In this document: positions 39,455-48,616 of the stretch, piece by piece
Layout of the letters: each line of letters begins with the position of its first letter
How positions within the stretch are numbered: the stretch's first letter is position 1
Origin: Gemmata palustris
GTDB lineage: Bacteria > Planctomycetota > Planctomycetia > Gemmatales > Gemmataceae
Length of the DNA stretch: 64,000 bases
NCBI RefSeq assembly: GCF_017939745.1
Contig: NZ_JAGKQQ010000001.1
Location: 4,650,001 to 4,714,000, forward strand
Reading direction: 5' to 3'
Program-made: the position numbers and the translations under genes
Notes under the pieces: generated by a model
Told to the model about the DNA's origin: nothing
Databases searched by the model: none
What the model saw: only the letters and a program-made list of their open reading frames with translations

Positions 39455-39914
39455 AATCAGGCCTCCGACCGGGGAGTTGCTCCGAGGCTCGACCATCGGT
39501 ACCGACCGGCGGCGAGTTCTCGATCGCAAGGAACCGGGGAACCGCGCCCGCGTGTGTGACACGAGCGCCGCTCGTTGCGTAGCCGTTCTGAGAGTCGCGA
39601 GGGGGTACGGAAACGCGAGTTTCCGGCCGTTCGCCGGCGGGGAGAGGAGGACGCAGCCACCTTTCCGCCGAATGGTGCTTGTGAATTACGACCCGGCCGG
39701 GGGAGTGTCCACACGACTTTGCCGCTCTCTTCACAAAGTCGAGATGCTACCCCGACGCGCGAAGAAGACAACAGAAAAACCAGAAAAAATCACAGAGTGA
39801 CAACGCGGTGTCATTCCGACGAGCGTCCCGGCACCTTCGCCCCGCGCCCGGCACGCCGGATGCAACACGTCCGGGCGTGTGGAATTCCGCCCAGGGACGC
39901 CGGGGAGCACCGTC
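39455..39914. promoter_or_regulatory. Divergent intergenic region, expected promoter of the respiratory operon
   Basis: This 460-base gap lies between the minus-strand respiratory operon and the plus-strand DUF6496 gene, so both promoters should be here. I could not identify a -35/-10 pair with confidence. It has an A-rich stretch near 39765-39800 (aagaagacaacagaaaaacc) that stands out from the GC-rich setting and may be a promoter zone. No gene recognised. Confidence 0.4.
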
Positions 39915-40103
39915 ATGGCCCGCAGGTACAGCGAGAAAGCCCAGGAAAAAGTCGGCGAAGTGATGCACGAGTTCAAGCGCGGCAAGTTGAAGAGCGGCTC
40001 GGGGAAGACCGTAACCGACCCGAAACAGGCCGTCGCGATCGGTCTATCGGAGGCGCGGAAAAAGGGAATGAAAGTGGCCTCCCGCGCAAAAGCCGAGCGG
40101 TGA
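39915..40103 (+). CDS. DUF6496-family small basic protein
   Basis: A 62-residue basic protein. It has the family layout YSEKAQEKVGEVMHEFKRG, then LKSGSGKTV and QAVAIGLSEARKKGMKV, close to DUF6496 proteins found in many bacteria. The start is MARRYSEKA at 39915; the open frame reaches 12 codons further up without support. Followed by a clear terminator. Function is not known; the high Lys/Arg content suggests nucleic-acid or membrane-surface contact. Confidence 0.88.
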   Translation: MARRYSEKAQEKVGEVMHEFKRGKLKSGSGKTVTDPKQAVAIGLSEARKKGMKVASRAKAER

Positions 40104-40133
40104 TTCACGGCCAGCAGATCGTCGCGAAACGAA

Positions 40134-40176
40134 GAACGGCAGTCGGAATGATCCGGCCGCCGTTCGCGTTTTTTTT
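40134..40176 (+). terminator. Rho-independent terminator of the DUF6496 gene
   Basis: Stem gaacggc (40134-40140) pairs with gccgttc (40159-40165), with an inner cgg/ccg pair, followed 3 bases later by eight T (40169-40176). It begins 31 bases after the stop of the plus-strand gene. Confidence 0.82.
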
Positions 40177-40371
40177 CTGGTATGAGTTGCAATCAGCGAG
40201 GTCCGACTTAACCACCTGTCCGCAGTCCGTGCTGGACGGTACCCCGGTACCCGCGACACCGGCCCGGATGAACGGAGTCCAGAGGGGCCAACGTTCGCCC
40301 CCTTCGCGACGAGCACCTCCAAACGACCGGAGAGCGATCCGGGCGCTGAAGAATTCGTAACCGGTACGCCG

Positions 40372-40593
40372 CTACGCCGCGCGGAGGGACTTGGCCGGCT
40401 CCGGGTGGCCGTCCAGCACGCGCATCAGCGAGGCGTACTGGCGGTGCGCACGGTACTGCTCGACCGTGGACCGCGCGTGGAGCACCCCGGGAACGTAAAG
40501 CAAGAGCGTGAGGGCGAAGCTCTTGGCGGTTTGTGACGGAGCGGTCAGGAGCACCGCGAGCGGTGGGCACAGGACGACGAGAACGACGAGCAT
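40372..40593 (-). CDS. YqaE/Pmp3-like small membrane protein
   Basis: A 73-residue protein with two hydrophobic helices (MLVVLVVLCPPLAVLL and FALTLLLYVPGVLHA) in the pattern of the UPF0057 (YqaE/Pmp3) family: PPLAVLL in helix one and a Pro-Gly followed by His-Ala in helix two. A charged C-terminal tail of about 25 residues (TVEQYRAHRQYASLM) is an addition. The start at 40593 has a GGAGT site five bases before it. Family members are stress-induced membrane proteins that affect membrane potential. Confidence 0.8.
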   Translation of the reverse strand: MLVVLVVLCPPLAVLLTAPSQTAKSFALTLLLYVPGVLHARSTVEQYRAHRQYASLMRVLDGHPEPAKSLRAA

Positions 40594-41087
40594 GGAATGA
40601 CTCCGATACCCGAATCCGTTCGGTAACGAATGGGTTGCTTCCACATTACAGGACGAATAGTTAGTACCCGCTTAACGAGTCCTGAAGGACTGGTGATAAC
40701 TGCGCCGCGTGCGCGACATAAATCGGCAATAAAGCGCTCATCGGTGGGCAAACTGATACCGAGCGTGCCGATTGTGCCGGCCGCACGGTCGATCCCGATG
40801 TGTTTGGCACCCTACTCAACGCGGTCCCGCGCGCGGCGTTTGCAACGCGGCGGAAACGCCCGTCCATGTAACGTCTGCCATGCAGACCCGTTTCACACAC
40901 CCGGCCCCGGCCGGGCGCGAAGCTTCACCAACCAATACCGTCCGCACAAAACCACCTAACACCCCCCGGCCTCTACATAGAGACCGAGGGGCGAACGTAG
41001 TCGCGTGGTGACGTAAATGAGACTAAAAAGCGGGCGCGTTAAACGAAGGGCGCGGGTCGGCGTGGTAACTCACGGAACGCCCCGTTC
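40594..41087. other. Intergenic region, no gene recognised
   Basis: About 490 bases between the small membrane protein and the stop of the cytochrome gene. It holds a degenerate hairpin at 40962-40991 (arms of 14 bases with two mismatches, cccc...ctcta with tagag...gggg), which may end the cytochrome transcript that runs leftward. The stretch 40640-40760 is lower in GC than its surroundings. Short open frames here match nothing recognisable. Confidence 0.5.
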
Positions 41088-42533
41088 TCACGGATCGAAC
41101 TTCACGTCGCGGTCGAGTTCCTGCATCCGGCGCCGATCGCTGGAATCGGCAAGGGCCTGCAAGAAGTGGACGATGTCCCAAATTTTGTCCGGCTGCCCCG
41201 GGGGCGCGGTCGCCACGCGATCGTGGAATGCGGTCATCCCGGACGGCGCGATCCCACCGTAGATTCGGGCGTACAAATCTTCGCCTTTCCGCCCCCCACG
41301 GTACACGCCCAGGGTGAGGTTCCGCGGTTGCACAACGGTGTCCCACGCGTCCCACTTCAGTTGCTGCGCGCGGCCGTAGTTCGCGTGGCAGCTCGCGCAC
41401 CCGAACTCGGCGGAGTTGTACAACTTGAACCCGCGGATCGCCGACTGAATGCGCTCCGGTTCCGTCATCGATTTCTCGAGCGGCACCGGGATCGTGTTCT
41501 TCGCCGCGACGCCCCAGTTAATCAGCACCGCGAGCTCGTGCTGCAGGAACAGCCAGTCCAGTTCGCCGCCCTCGGCGATCGGGTCGTCCCCGCCCGGCTT
41601 GATCGCTTTGACGAGCGTCGCGAATTCCGTCTCGCCCCGGACGCTCAGGTGAATGACGTAGCTCACCACGTCTTCGAGTTCCGCGTCGGTGAGGGCCGGG
41701 AACGCGGGCATGATGGAGCCGTCCAACCCGTTGCGCACGGTGCGCTTCAGGTCCCCGCGCCGCGCCTTACCGCTCGCCCCGAGCCCGGCCTTCTTCGGCG
41801 CGCTCGGCGGCGCGAACGCGGTGGTGAACTTGAACACGCCCTGGCGGTAGTCGCGCGGCATCGGGCCGGCTTCGATCGCGTAGGCCGCGTCCCCCGCGCC
41901 GCTCGGCCCGTGGCACTGCATGCACCACCGGCGGTACACCAGCGCCCCGCGCGCCAGGGCCGCGTCATCGAGCTTGAGTTCCGCTTTCGCGGCGGTCGCG
42001 GCGGTCCAGTCGGCCTGCCAGTCCTTCAACTTCGCCTTGCCGAGCTTCCCGCGGATCTCCTTGAGGTTCGCACCCAGGCTCACCGACTGATCGAAGCGCG
42101 TAATTCCCGCCGCGACCAACTGGTCCCAGCTCGGCACCCGTACTGCGGGCGCAGCGGGCGTACCGAAGTGCGCGTCGAGGAGGCGCGTCAGCCGGTCCGC
42201 CTGGGCCGGCATCCAGACTTCTTGCTCGAACACCGTGGGGTCGAGGACCACTTCGCGCCCCTCCGCGCGGAGGTCGGTCGCGAGATCGCGGTCCGGCGTG
42301 TTAGGAAACAGCCGCACGCTGCGCAGCGGCGGGAACTGGGCCGAGTACCACCGCGGCTGGGCCTTCTTGGGCGCGGTCAGGGCCAGCAGGTCGGTGCGGG
42401 CCGCGTACCGACCCGACGGTACGGTGAGCGCCGCGGCCGGCGAGGGCGCGTCCCCCTCCCCGTAAGACCCGCACCCGGCACAAACGAAGGACGCGAGAGC
42501 GGCACACGTGAGCACGAAGCGAAGTTGGTTCAT
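41088..42533 (-). CDS. Diheme c-type cytochrome, predicted lipoprotein (paralog of 23430-24599)
   Basis: A 481-residue exported protein with heme sites CMQCH (about residue 208) and CASCH (about 395). The signal ends in a lipobox-like FVCAGC. The first heme region (YRRWCMQCHGPSGAGD, then PRDYRQGVFKFT) matches the diheme protein in the oxidase cluster, and both share VSYVIHLSVRGETEF-like segments, so they are paralogs; this one is about 90 residues longer. The start at 42533 is the Met that opens the signal peptide. It is divergent from the beta-propeller gene. Confidence 0.9.
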   Translation of the reverse strand: MNQLRFVLTCAALASFVCAGCGSYGEGDAPSPAAALTVPSGRYAARTDLLALTAPKKAQPRWYSAQFPPLRSVRLFPNTPDRDLATDLRAEGREVVLDPTVFEQEVWMPAQADRLTRLLDAHFGTPAAPAVRVPSWDQLVAAGITRFDQSVSLGANLKEIRGKLGKAKLKDWQADWTAATAAKAELKLDDAALARGALVYRRWCMQCHGPSGAGDAAYAIEAGPMPRDYRQGVFKFTTAFAPPSAPKKAGLGASGKARRGDLKRTVRNGLDGSIMPAFPALTDAELEDVVSYVIHLSVRGETEFATLVKAIKPGGDDPIAEGGELDWLFLQHELAVLINWGVAAKNTIPVPLEKSMTEPERIQSAIRGFKLYNSAEFGCASCHANYGRAQQLKWDAWDTVVQPRNLTLGVYRGGRKGEDLYARIYGGIAPSGMTAFHDRVATAPPGQPDKIWDIVHFLQALADSSDRRRMQELDRDVKFDP

Positions 42534-42722
42534 GGCAAAGCAGCGCACTGTGAGGGGAGGCGGACGGCGCGCCTCGATCCGGCTCGGTCCCGTCGTTCGG
42601 CCCAAAGCCCCGGCGCCCTCGGGTTCCGTTTTTCACCGAGTGGCGCTTGTGCTTTCGACCGGAATGCCAACAATGGACCCACGTCCCCCGACGGACAGCC
42701 CCGGGCCCACGGACCACATTCT

Positions 42723-45700
42723 ATGAACCGGGCCGTTCGCGCCGCAGCAACGTTCTGTCTGTTCTCGACCGCACTCACCGCCCGCGCACAACCCGCGGCC
42801 CCGATCGCGCCGGAACCGGCCACCCTGCGGGGCGAATCCGCCCAGACCCGCAAGCGGCTCCTCGAAATCGAGCAGAAGCTCCTCGCGGGCAAGCACGCGG
42901 ACGCGGCCGACGAGCTCCAGCGCGTGCTCGACGAGTCCGGTGGTGATTTGATTCTCATCAACGCGACCCAGGCCCGCCCGGCGCGGTGGTTCGCGCACCA
43001 GCTCCTGGCCAAGCTCCCGGGCGACGCCCTGAAAGCGTACCAGGACCGCGTCGACCAACCCGCGAAGAAGCTACTCGCGCACGCGAAGCGGGACCGCGAC
43101 CCGCGCCCGCTCTACCAACTCCTCGACCGCTACTTCGTCTCGCACCCCGCGGACGAGGCGCTCCTGCTGCTCGGCGACCTGCTCTTCGAGCGCGGCGAGT
43201 TCCGCGCGGCCGAAGAAACGTGGCGCAGGCTCCTGCCGGCCGGCGGGGCGGACGTGACGTACCCGAACTCGAAGGCCGATCCCGCGCTCGTCCGCGCACG
43301 AATCGTACTCGCGGCGCTCTTCGCGGGCGACGCGGGGCGCGCCAAGACCGAGTTCGACGCCTTCAAAACCCAGCACGCGACCGCGACCGGCGCGCTCGCC
43401 GGGAAGACCGGGCCGCTCGCGGACACGCTCCGAACGTTCCTCGACGCGCCGCCGAAACTCGCGCCCGAGCCGCCCACCCGCGCGTGGGCGACTTACGGCG
43501 GCGGCCCCGAGCGCACCGGGCGCGTGCCCGGCGGCCTCCCGCGGTTCGAGTCATCGGTACCCGCGTGGAAAACGACCATCGACGACGTGACCGACTTCCG
43601 CAACCCGCCGGCGCGCCCCCCGCTCGGCCACCCGGTCATCGTGAACGGCGAGGTGTTCGTCGCGAGCGCCACACACGTGTTCGGCTTCGACCTCCGAACC
43701 GGCGCGCGCCTGCGCCCCTACGACTCGGGACTAAAGGTCACACCGAACCAGAAAACCCCGGACCCGGACCCGTGCTGTTCGCTCACCGCGGCCGGCGGGC
43801 TGCTCTACGCCCGCTTCGGCCCGCCCGTTGTTCGCGCGCCCGAAGGCGCGAGCAAATCGTTTCTGTGCTGCCTCCGATCGGAGAATCAGGAACTGAAGCT
43901 GCTGTGGAAACTCGCGCCCCCGGAAGACCCCAAGGTGCCCGCCGCGTGGGAGGGCGCGCCGGTCGTGGTTGGGAAGCGCCTCTGGGCGGTGTACGCCAAG
44001 TTCGAGGGCGGGCGCGTGATTCACGTCGCGGTCGGCTACGACCCGATCGACGGCGCCACCGATCCCCAGCGCCCCGCCTGGGCCACGGAACTGTGCGACA
44101 GCGCGCAACCGGTCTCGAACGAGGGCCGCACGCGCCAGGAGCTTCTCACGCTCGCCGGGCAGCACCTCGTGTTCTGCTCGAACGGCGGGGCGGTGGTCGC
44201 CGTCGATGCGAGTACGGGCCAGCGGGCGTGGGGCTTCCGCTACCCGCGGGCGCGCAAGTCCGCGAGCGCGAATGGCGACCCGAGCCCGGCCGTCGCGTTC
44301 GGCGGGCGCGTGTTCGTCGCCCCGACCGACGGCGAGCGCGTCTACGCCCTCGATGCGCGCACCGGCCAACTCGCGTGGGAATCGGGGCCGACGGAGGGGG
44401 CGCGAATCGTCGGCATCGCGCGCGGCCGGTTGATCGTCAGCGTGGCCGGCCCGCTCCGGGGCCTCCGCGGGCTGAACCTCGATACGGGTTCGCACTACCG
44501 CGAGGACGGCGGGTGGGTGCAGAGCGGCGGGGGCGGTACCCTTCCCTACGGGCAAGGAATCGTCACCGACGACGTGATCGCCTGGCCGTCGCACCACGGG
44601 CTGTACTTCTTGCGCCCCGAGGACGGCCAACTCCCGCCGGGGCGCCCGAACCCGTGGCAGGCCCTGGACACGAACTTTCGCGCGCGCTACTTCGGTAACC
44701 TCGCTTACGCGGACGGCGTACTCGTCGTGGTGACCCCGACTCAGATCTGGGGCTACCACGCGGAATCGGCGAAAATCGTCCCGCGACCGGACAGTACGCC
44801 CCGCGACCGGTTCGACTGGATCGTCGAGCGCGCCGAGCGCCAGTTCACCTCGGGCGACCGCGCCGGCGCGATCACGGCACTCGCGCGAGTCGCAACTAGT
44901 AATCTCCCGGCCCCGATGCGTGCGTGGGCCGCCGCACGCATCCTCCAGTGGTCGCCGCAAGTGACCGCACGCGAACAACTCGCGCGCGAAGTTCAAGGCG
45001 CGCTCAGCCCGGCACTCATGCGCGAATGGATTATCACCCCCGACGGGCTCCCGGTTACGCTCGAAGACTTTCTCCAGAAGCACCTCGGGCACGAACCGCC
45101 CGCGGCTTCCACCCCGGTACGCACGAATAACACCAAGCCGTGCGTACCGGGACTTTCACCGGACGCGGAATTCGACCGCACCCTGAAACTCCCGGCCGGA
45201 GTTTCGCCGCTCCTGGCGGTGGTCGGCGGGACCGGTCCGCCGAAGCATTTCTTCGCCGCGGGGCTGCAGAAAATCGTTGCGATTCCGCTCGATCAGGGCG
45301 CAGAAAGTGAGCACGTCGCGGCCGACATTTTCACCCACGCGGCAGATGTGCGCGACGGGTTCGTTGCGGCCGGCCCTCGGGCCGTTGCACTCTACGGAGC
45401 GGCCCGTGACCCGGTGTGGGTGTTTCGCCTACCCGCGACCGAGCGCCTCCCGAGCGGTTCGGCCCCCTTTCGCGTACTAACTGAAGGTGCAGCGCCGGCG
45501 CCGTACCTATCGTCGTTCGTGCTATCGGGGTCGTGGTTGTTCGTGCGCGTGGGCGAATACCACCTCATCGCACTCGACCTCCAGGCCCGGCGCGTGGTGT
45601 GGGTTCTCGGCGCGACCGGGCGAAGTGGTTACGAAGCACTCGTGTTCGCCACGGCCCCGCGGTTCTGCCCGCACTTCGCCGTGTCCGGGAAATTCGTCGT

Positions 45701-46520
45701 CGCGCAACTCACCGACGGTCGGCGCTGGTTCATCAAGCTTGAAACCGGGCGCCCCGCAGCACAACCGGCACTCGGCGAAAACACGGCCCGCGTGAACTGG
45801 CCGCACGCGCCCGCGGAAGTGGGCGAGAACCTGCTCGCGCTCGCGGACGGCCCGGGCCTCGTGCGCTTGGTGCGCCTCGGCGGGCGCGTGAAGTGGGCCT
45901 ACGAAGTGAAGGACGATGACGGGCTCGCGGGCGCACCGCCGCAAGTGCGCGCGTGGGGCGACACCGTACTGATCGCGACGCGCCGAAATCACGGCGTCGA
46001 CATCGAGTGCGTGAGCGCGGCTGATGGCACTCCGGCGTGGAACGACCCGGCGTTCGCGGACGCGTTCCGCATTGATCTCTTCGCCAGCGATGCCGATGCG
46101 ACCCGCGCTTACGTCCCGGCCGAAAACAAACTGCTCGGCCTCACGCTCGGCGCGGGCAAAACGGAATGGACCGCGGACCTGCCCGATGCGCACGGCGCCG
46201 AGTGGGTCGTTCGCGCCGGGAAGTCGTGCGTGATCGCGTACCCAACGCGTGCGATCCCGCACGAGCCGACCGGAGCCGTACTCGCGCGCCTCGCGCGCTC
46301 GTTCCGGGCGGAACCGTTCGTGTGGCGCCTCCCCGGACTCGCGACCACACTGTATGATGCGTGGGTCGATCGCACGGTGCCGGTGCTGCTGTTCGACCCG
46401 GAAACGGGCAAGCGGGTCGGCCGGTACGAGATCCCGGCCCGCGGCCCGGCCGTCGCCGCGTGGTTTGATGCGAACACCGCCGCCTTCGCCACCGGCGATC
46501 GCGTCGTATGGCTAAAGTGA
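42723..46520 (+). CDS. Large exported PQQ-like beta-propeller repeat protein
   Basis: A 1265-residue protein. Signal peptide at residues 1-22 (FCLFSTALTARAQPA). An alpha-helical TPR-like part lies at about 30-235 (LLLLGDLLFERGEFRAAEETWR). Two PQQ-type beta-propeller regions follow, with repeats such as VFGFDLRTGARL, VVAVDASTGQRAWGFRYP, VYALDARTGQLAWESGP and LIALDLQARRVVWVL. The reading frame stays open 519 codons upstream, opposite the cytochrome gene, but the signal peptide fixes the start at 42723. Usual PQQ-enzyme catalytic residues were not traced, so a scaffold or surface role is more likely than dehydrogenase activity. Confidence 0.9.
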   Translation: MNRAVRAAATFCLFSTALTARAQPAAPIAPEPATLRGESAQTRKRLLEIEQKLLAGKHADAADELQRVLDESGGDLILINATQARPARWFAHQLLAKLPGDALKAYQDRVDQPAKKLLAHAKRDRDPRPLYQLLDRYFVSHPADEALLLLGDLLFERGEFRAAEETWRRLLPAGGADVTYPNSKADPALVRARIVLAALFAGDAGRAKTEFDAFKTQHATATGALAGKTGPLADTLRTFLDAPPKLAPEPPTRAWATYGGGPERTGRVPGGLPRFESSVPAWKTTIDDVTDFRNPPARPPLGHPVIVNGEVFVASATHVFGFDLRTGARLRPYDSGLKVTPNQKTPDPDPCCSLTAAGGLLYARFGPPVVRAPEGASKSFLCCLRSENQELKLLWKLAPPEDPKVPAAWEGAPVVVGKRLWAVYAKFEGGRVIHVAVGYDPIDGATDPQRPAWATELCDSAQPVSNEGRTRQELLTLAGQHLVFCSNGGAVVAVDASTGQRAWGFRYPRARKSASANGDPSPAVAFGGRVFVAPTDGERVYALDARTGQLAWESGPTEGARIVGIARGRLIVSVAGPLRGLRGLNLDTGSHYREDGGWVQSGGGGTLPYGQGIVTDDVIAWPSHHGLYFLRPEDGQLPPGRPNPWQALDTNFRARYFGNLAYADGVLVVVTPTQIWGYHAESAKIVPRPDSTPRDRFDWIVERAERQFTSGDRAGAITALARVATSNLPAPMRAWAAARILQWSPQVTAREQLAREVQGALSPALMREWIITPDGLPVTLEDFLQKHLGHEPPAASTPVRTNNTKPCVPGLSPDAEFDRTLKLPAGVSPLLAVVGGTGPPKHFFAAGLQKIVAIPLDQGAESEHVAADIFTHAADVRDGFVAAGPRAVALYGAARDPVWVFRLPATERLPSGSAPFRVLTEGAAPAPYLSSFVLSGSWLFVRVGEYHLIALDLQARRVVWVLGATGRSGYEALVFATAPRFCPHFAVSGKFVVAQLTDGRRWFIKLETGRPAAQPALGENTARVNWPHAPAEVGENLLALADGPGLVRLVRLGGRVKWAYEVKDDDGLAGAPPQVRAWGDTVLIATRRNHGVDIECVSAADGTPAWNDPAFADAFRIDLFASDADATRAYVPAENKLLGLTLGAGKTEWTADLPDAHGAEWVVRAGKSCVIAYPTRAIPHEPTGAVLARLARSFRAEPFVWRLPGLATTLYDAWVDRTVPVLLFDPETGKRVGRYEIPARGPAVAAWFDANTAAFATGDRVVWLK

Positions 46521-46535
46521 ATAGTCACACGTCAT

Positions 46536-46596
46536 AAGGTCGAAGGTCGTAACGTCGGTCGGATTAACGGCTTTTGACCTTACGACCTTCGACCTT
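46536..46596. repeat. Inverted repeat with 17-bp perfect arms
   Basis: Arms aaggtcgaaggtcgtaa (46536-46552) and ttacgaccttcgacctt (46580-46596) are exact reverse complements around a 27-base interior. It fills the gap between the beta-propeller gene and the MoxR gene. It could act as a terminator-like hairpin or an mRNA-stability element; no T-run follows. The repeated gtcgaaggtcg core suggests a dispersed family. Confidence 0.75.
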
Positions 46597-46619
46597 TCGA
46601 CATTCGACTGGAGGCAGAA

Positions 46620-47669
46620 GTGCCTGTTCGAGCGGAACCCGTCGGCCTGAGCGGTGACGACGCACACGCGGTCGATCAACTGCGGGCCGCCAGCGAGCGC
46701 ATCCTCGAAGAGTGCGGCAAGGTCATCGTCGGCCAGCGGGACGTGATGGAGCTGCTGCTCATCGCGCTCCTGGCCCAGGGCCACGCGCTCCTGGTGGGCG
46801 TGCCCGGGCTGGCGAAGACGCTCATGATCCGCACGCTCGCGGACAGCATGAACCTCACGTTCAACCGCGTGCAGTTCACCCCCGACCTCATCCCGACCGA
46901 CATCACCGGTACGCGGATGATCGAGGACGACCCGGAGACGCACCGCCCGGTGTTCAAGTTCCTCCCGGGGCCGCTGTTCGCCAACGTGGTGCTCGCGGAC
47001 GAGGTGAACCGCACGCCGCCCAAAACGCAATCGGCGCTGCTGGAGGCGATGCAGGAAAAGCAGGTCACCGTCGCCGGCGTCCGGCACCAGCTCCCCGAAC
47101 CGTTCTTCGTGCTCGCGACCCAGAACCCGATCGAACAGGAAGGCACTTACCCGCTCCCCGAAGCGCAGCAGGACCGCTTCATGTTCACGGTCAACGTGGG
47201 GTACCCGAGCGAGGAAGAAGAGTTCCGCATCATCGAAGCGACCACGTCCGCGGTGCGGGCGCAACCGAACCGCGTCGTGGGCGGCGAAGAGCTGATGGCG
47301 ATGCAGCGGCTCGTGCGGAAGGTGCCCGCGGCCGGGTTCGTGATCCGCTACGCGATGAAGATCGCGCGCCTCACGCGCCCCGGCACCCAGGACGGCGAGG
47401 CGCCCGACCCGAACGTGCCGGACTTCGTGAAGAAGTACGTGACGTGGGGCGCGGGTCCGCGCGCCGGGCAGAGCCTGATCCTCGCGGCGAAGGCCCGTGC
47501 CCTGCTCCGCGGGCGCACCTACGTCGCGACCGAGGACGTGAAGGCGGTCGCGATGCCCGTGATGCGCCACCGCATCGTCACCAATTACAACGCCGACGCC
47601 GACCGCGTCACGCCCGACGAGATCGTGCGGAAGCTCCTCGCGCTCGTCCCCGCGCGGGCGACGGAGTAG
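46620..47669 (+). CDS. MoxR-family AAA+ ATPase
   Basis: A 349-residue AAA+ ATPase, read from a GTG at 46620 with GGAGG seven bases upstream. Walker A is GVPGLAKT (about 60-67) and Walker B is VVLADEVNRTPPKTQSALLEAM (in part). Sensor 1 is in FFVLATQNPIEQEGTYPLPEAQ, and the RFMF segment is typical of MoxR. MoxR proteins act as chaperones that insert metal or fold partner proteins, working with the DUF58/vWA proteins made next to them. The next gene is such a DUF58 protein. Confidence 0.95.
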   Translation: MPVRAEPVGLSGDDAHAVDQLRAASERILEECGKVIVGQRDVMELLLIALLAQGHALLVGVPGLAKTLMIRTLADSMNLTFNRVQFTPDLIPTDITGTRMIEDDPETHRPVFKFLPGPLFANVVLADEVNRTPPKTQSALLEAMQEKQVTVAGVRHQLPEPFFVLATQNPIEQEGTYPLPEAQQDRFMFTVNVGYPSEEEEFRIIEATTSAVRAQPNRVVGGEELMAMQRLVRKVPAAGFVIRYAMKIARLTRPGTQDGEAPDPNVPDFVKKYVTWGAGPRAGQSLILAAKARALLRGRTYVATEDVKAVAMPVMRHRIVTNYNADADRVTPDEIVRKLLALVPARATE

Positions 47670-47716
47670 ATCCCGGTGCCACACGTTGTTCCGCCGCTCT
47701 CACCCGGCCGCTCGCC

Positions 47717-48598
47717 ATGACGAACCCCATCGACCCCGCCGTCCTCTCGCGCATCGACCGCCTCGAACTGGAAGCGCGGTTCGCGGTGGAGGGGTACCTC
47801 GCGGGCAAGCACCGCAGCCCGCGCCAGGGGTTGGCCGTCGAGTTCGCGCAGCACCGCGAGTACGCACCCGGTGACGATGTGAAACACATCGACTGGGCCG
47901 TGTACGCGCGTACCAAACGATACTTCCTCAAGCAATACGAGCAGGAAACCAACCTCGTCGCGTGGCTCGTCGTGGACGCGAGCGAGTCGATGGGGTACGG
48001 CTCCGGCGCCCGCACGAAGTACGACCTCGCCTGTACCGCGGCGGCGGCGATGGCGTACCTGGTGCTCCAACAAGCCGACACGGTGGGCTTGAGCCTGGTC
48101 GCGAACGACGTGCGCGCGTTCCTGCGGCCGTCGGGCCAGATGAATCAGCTCCGCGAAGCGTGCCGCGTGATGGCCAACGGGCCGTTCCCGGGCGGAGGGG
48201 GGATCGCGCGCGGCGTGGACGAACTGGCCGGGCGCACCGGGCGCCGGGGGGTCGTGTTCCTGTTCAGCGACCTACTCGACGACGTGCCCGATATTCTCGC
48301 CGCGCTCCAGCACCTGCGGTACCAGAAGCACGAAGTCATCCTCTTCCACACGCTCGACGCGGCCGAACTCGACTTCCCGTTCAGGCAAACCACGCTGTTC
48401 CGCGGGCTCGAAGGGCTGCCCGAAATTCTTACCGACCCGTCCGGTATCCGCGACAGTTACCTGAAAGCACTTCACGATCACATCGAATCGATCGAAGCCG
48501 GGTGCCGGAGGTTGGAGGTCGATTACGTCCGGCTCCGCACCGACGCGGACCTCGGTCACGACCTCGCCGCGTACCTCCAGAAGCGGCACGGACGGTAG
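47717..48598 (+). CDS. DUF58 domain protein (vWA-like)
   Basis: A 293-residue protein with the DUF58 signature (SPRQGLAVEFAQHREYAPGD, then DVKHIDWAVYARTKRYFLKQ) and a vWA-like fold with a MIDAS-type segment (VVDASESMGYG). Start at 47717, 47 bases after the moxR stop. DUF58 proteins are paired with MoxR ATPases throughout bacteria; the MIDAS DxSxS binds a metal ion used for partner contact. The membrane helices seen in some members are absent, so this is a soluble form. Confidence 0.93.
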   Translation: MTNPIDPAVLSRIDRLELEARFAVEGYLAGKHRSPRQGLAVEFAQHREYAPGDDVKHIDWAVYARTKRYFLKQYEQETNLVAWLVVDASESMGYGSGARTKYDLACTAAAAMAYLVLQQADTVGLSLVANDVRAFLRPSGQMNQLREACRVMANGPFPGGGGIARGVDELAGRTGRRGVVFLFSDLLDDVPDILAALQHLRYQKHEVILFHTLDAAELDFPFRQTTLFRGLEGLPEILTDPSGIRDSYLKALHDHIESIEAGCRRLEVDYVRLRTDADLGHDLAAYLQKRHGR

Positions 48599-48616
48599 CG
48601 CCCACGGCCCCGGGAA

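Noticed and set aside
41166..42722. Open frame of 519 codons continuing upstream of the beta-propeller gene, opposite the cytochrome gene
   Set aside because: The signal peptide at 42723 marks the real start; the upstream part is a composition effect opposite a GC-rich coding gene with no recognisable protein pattern.
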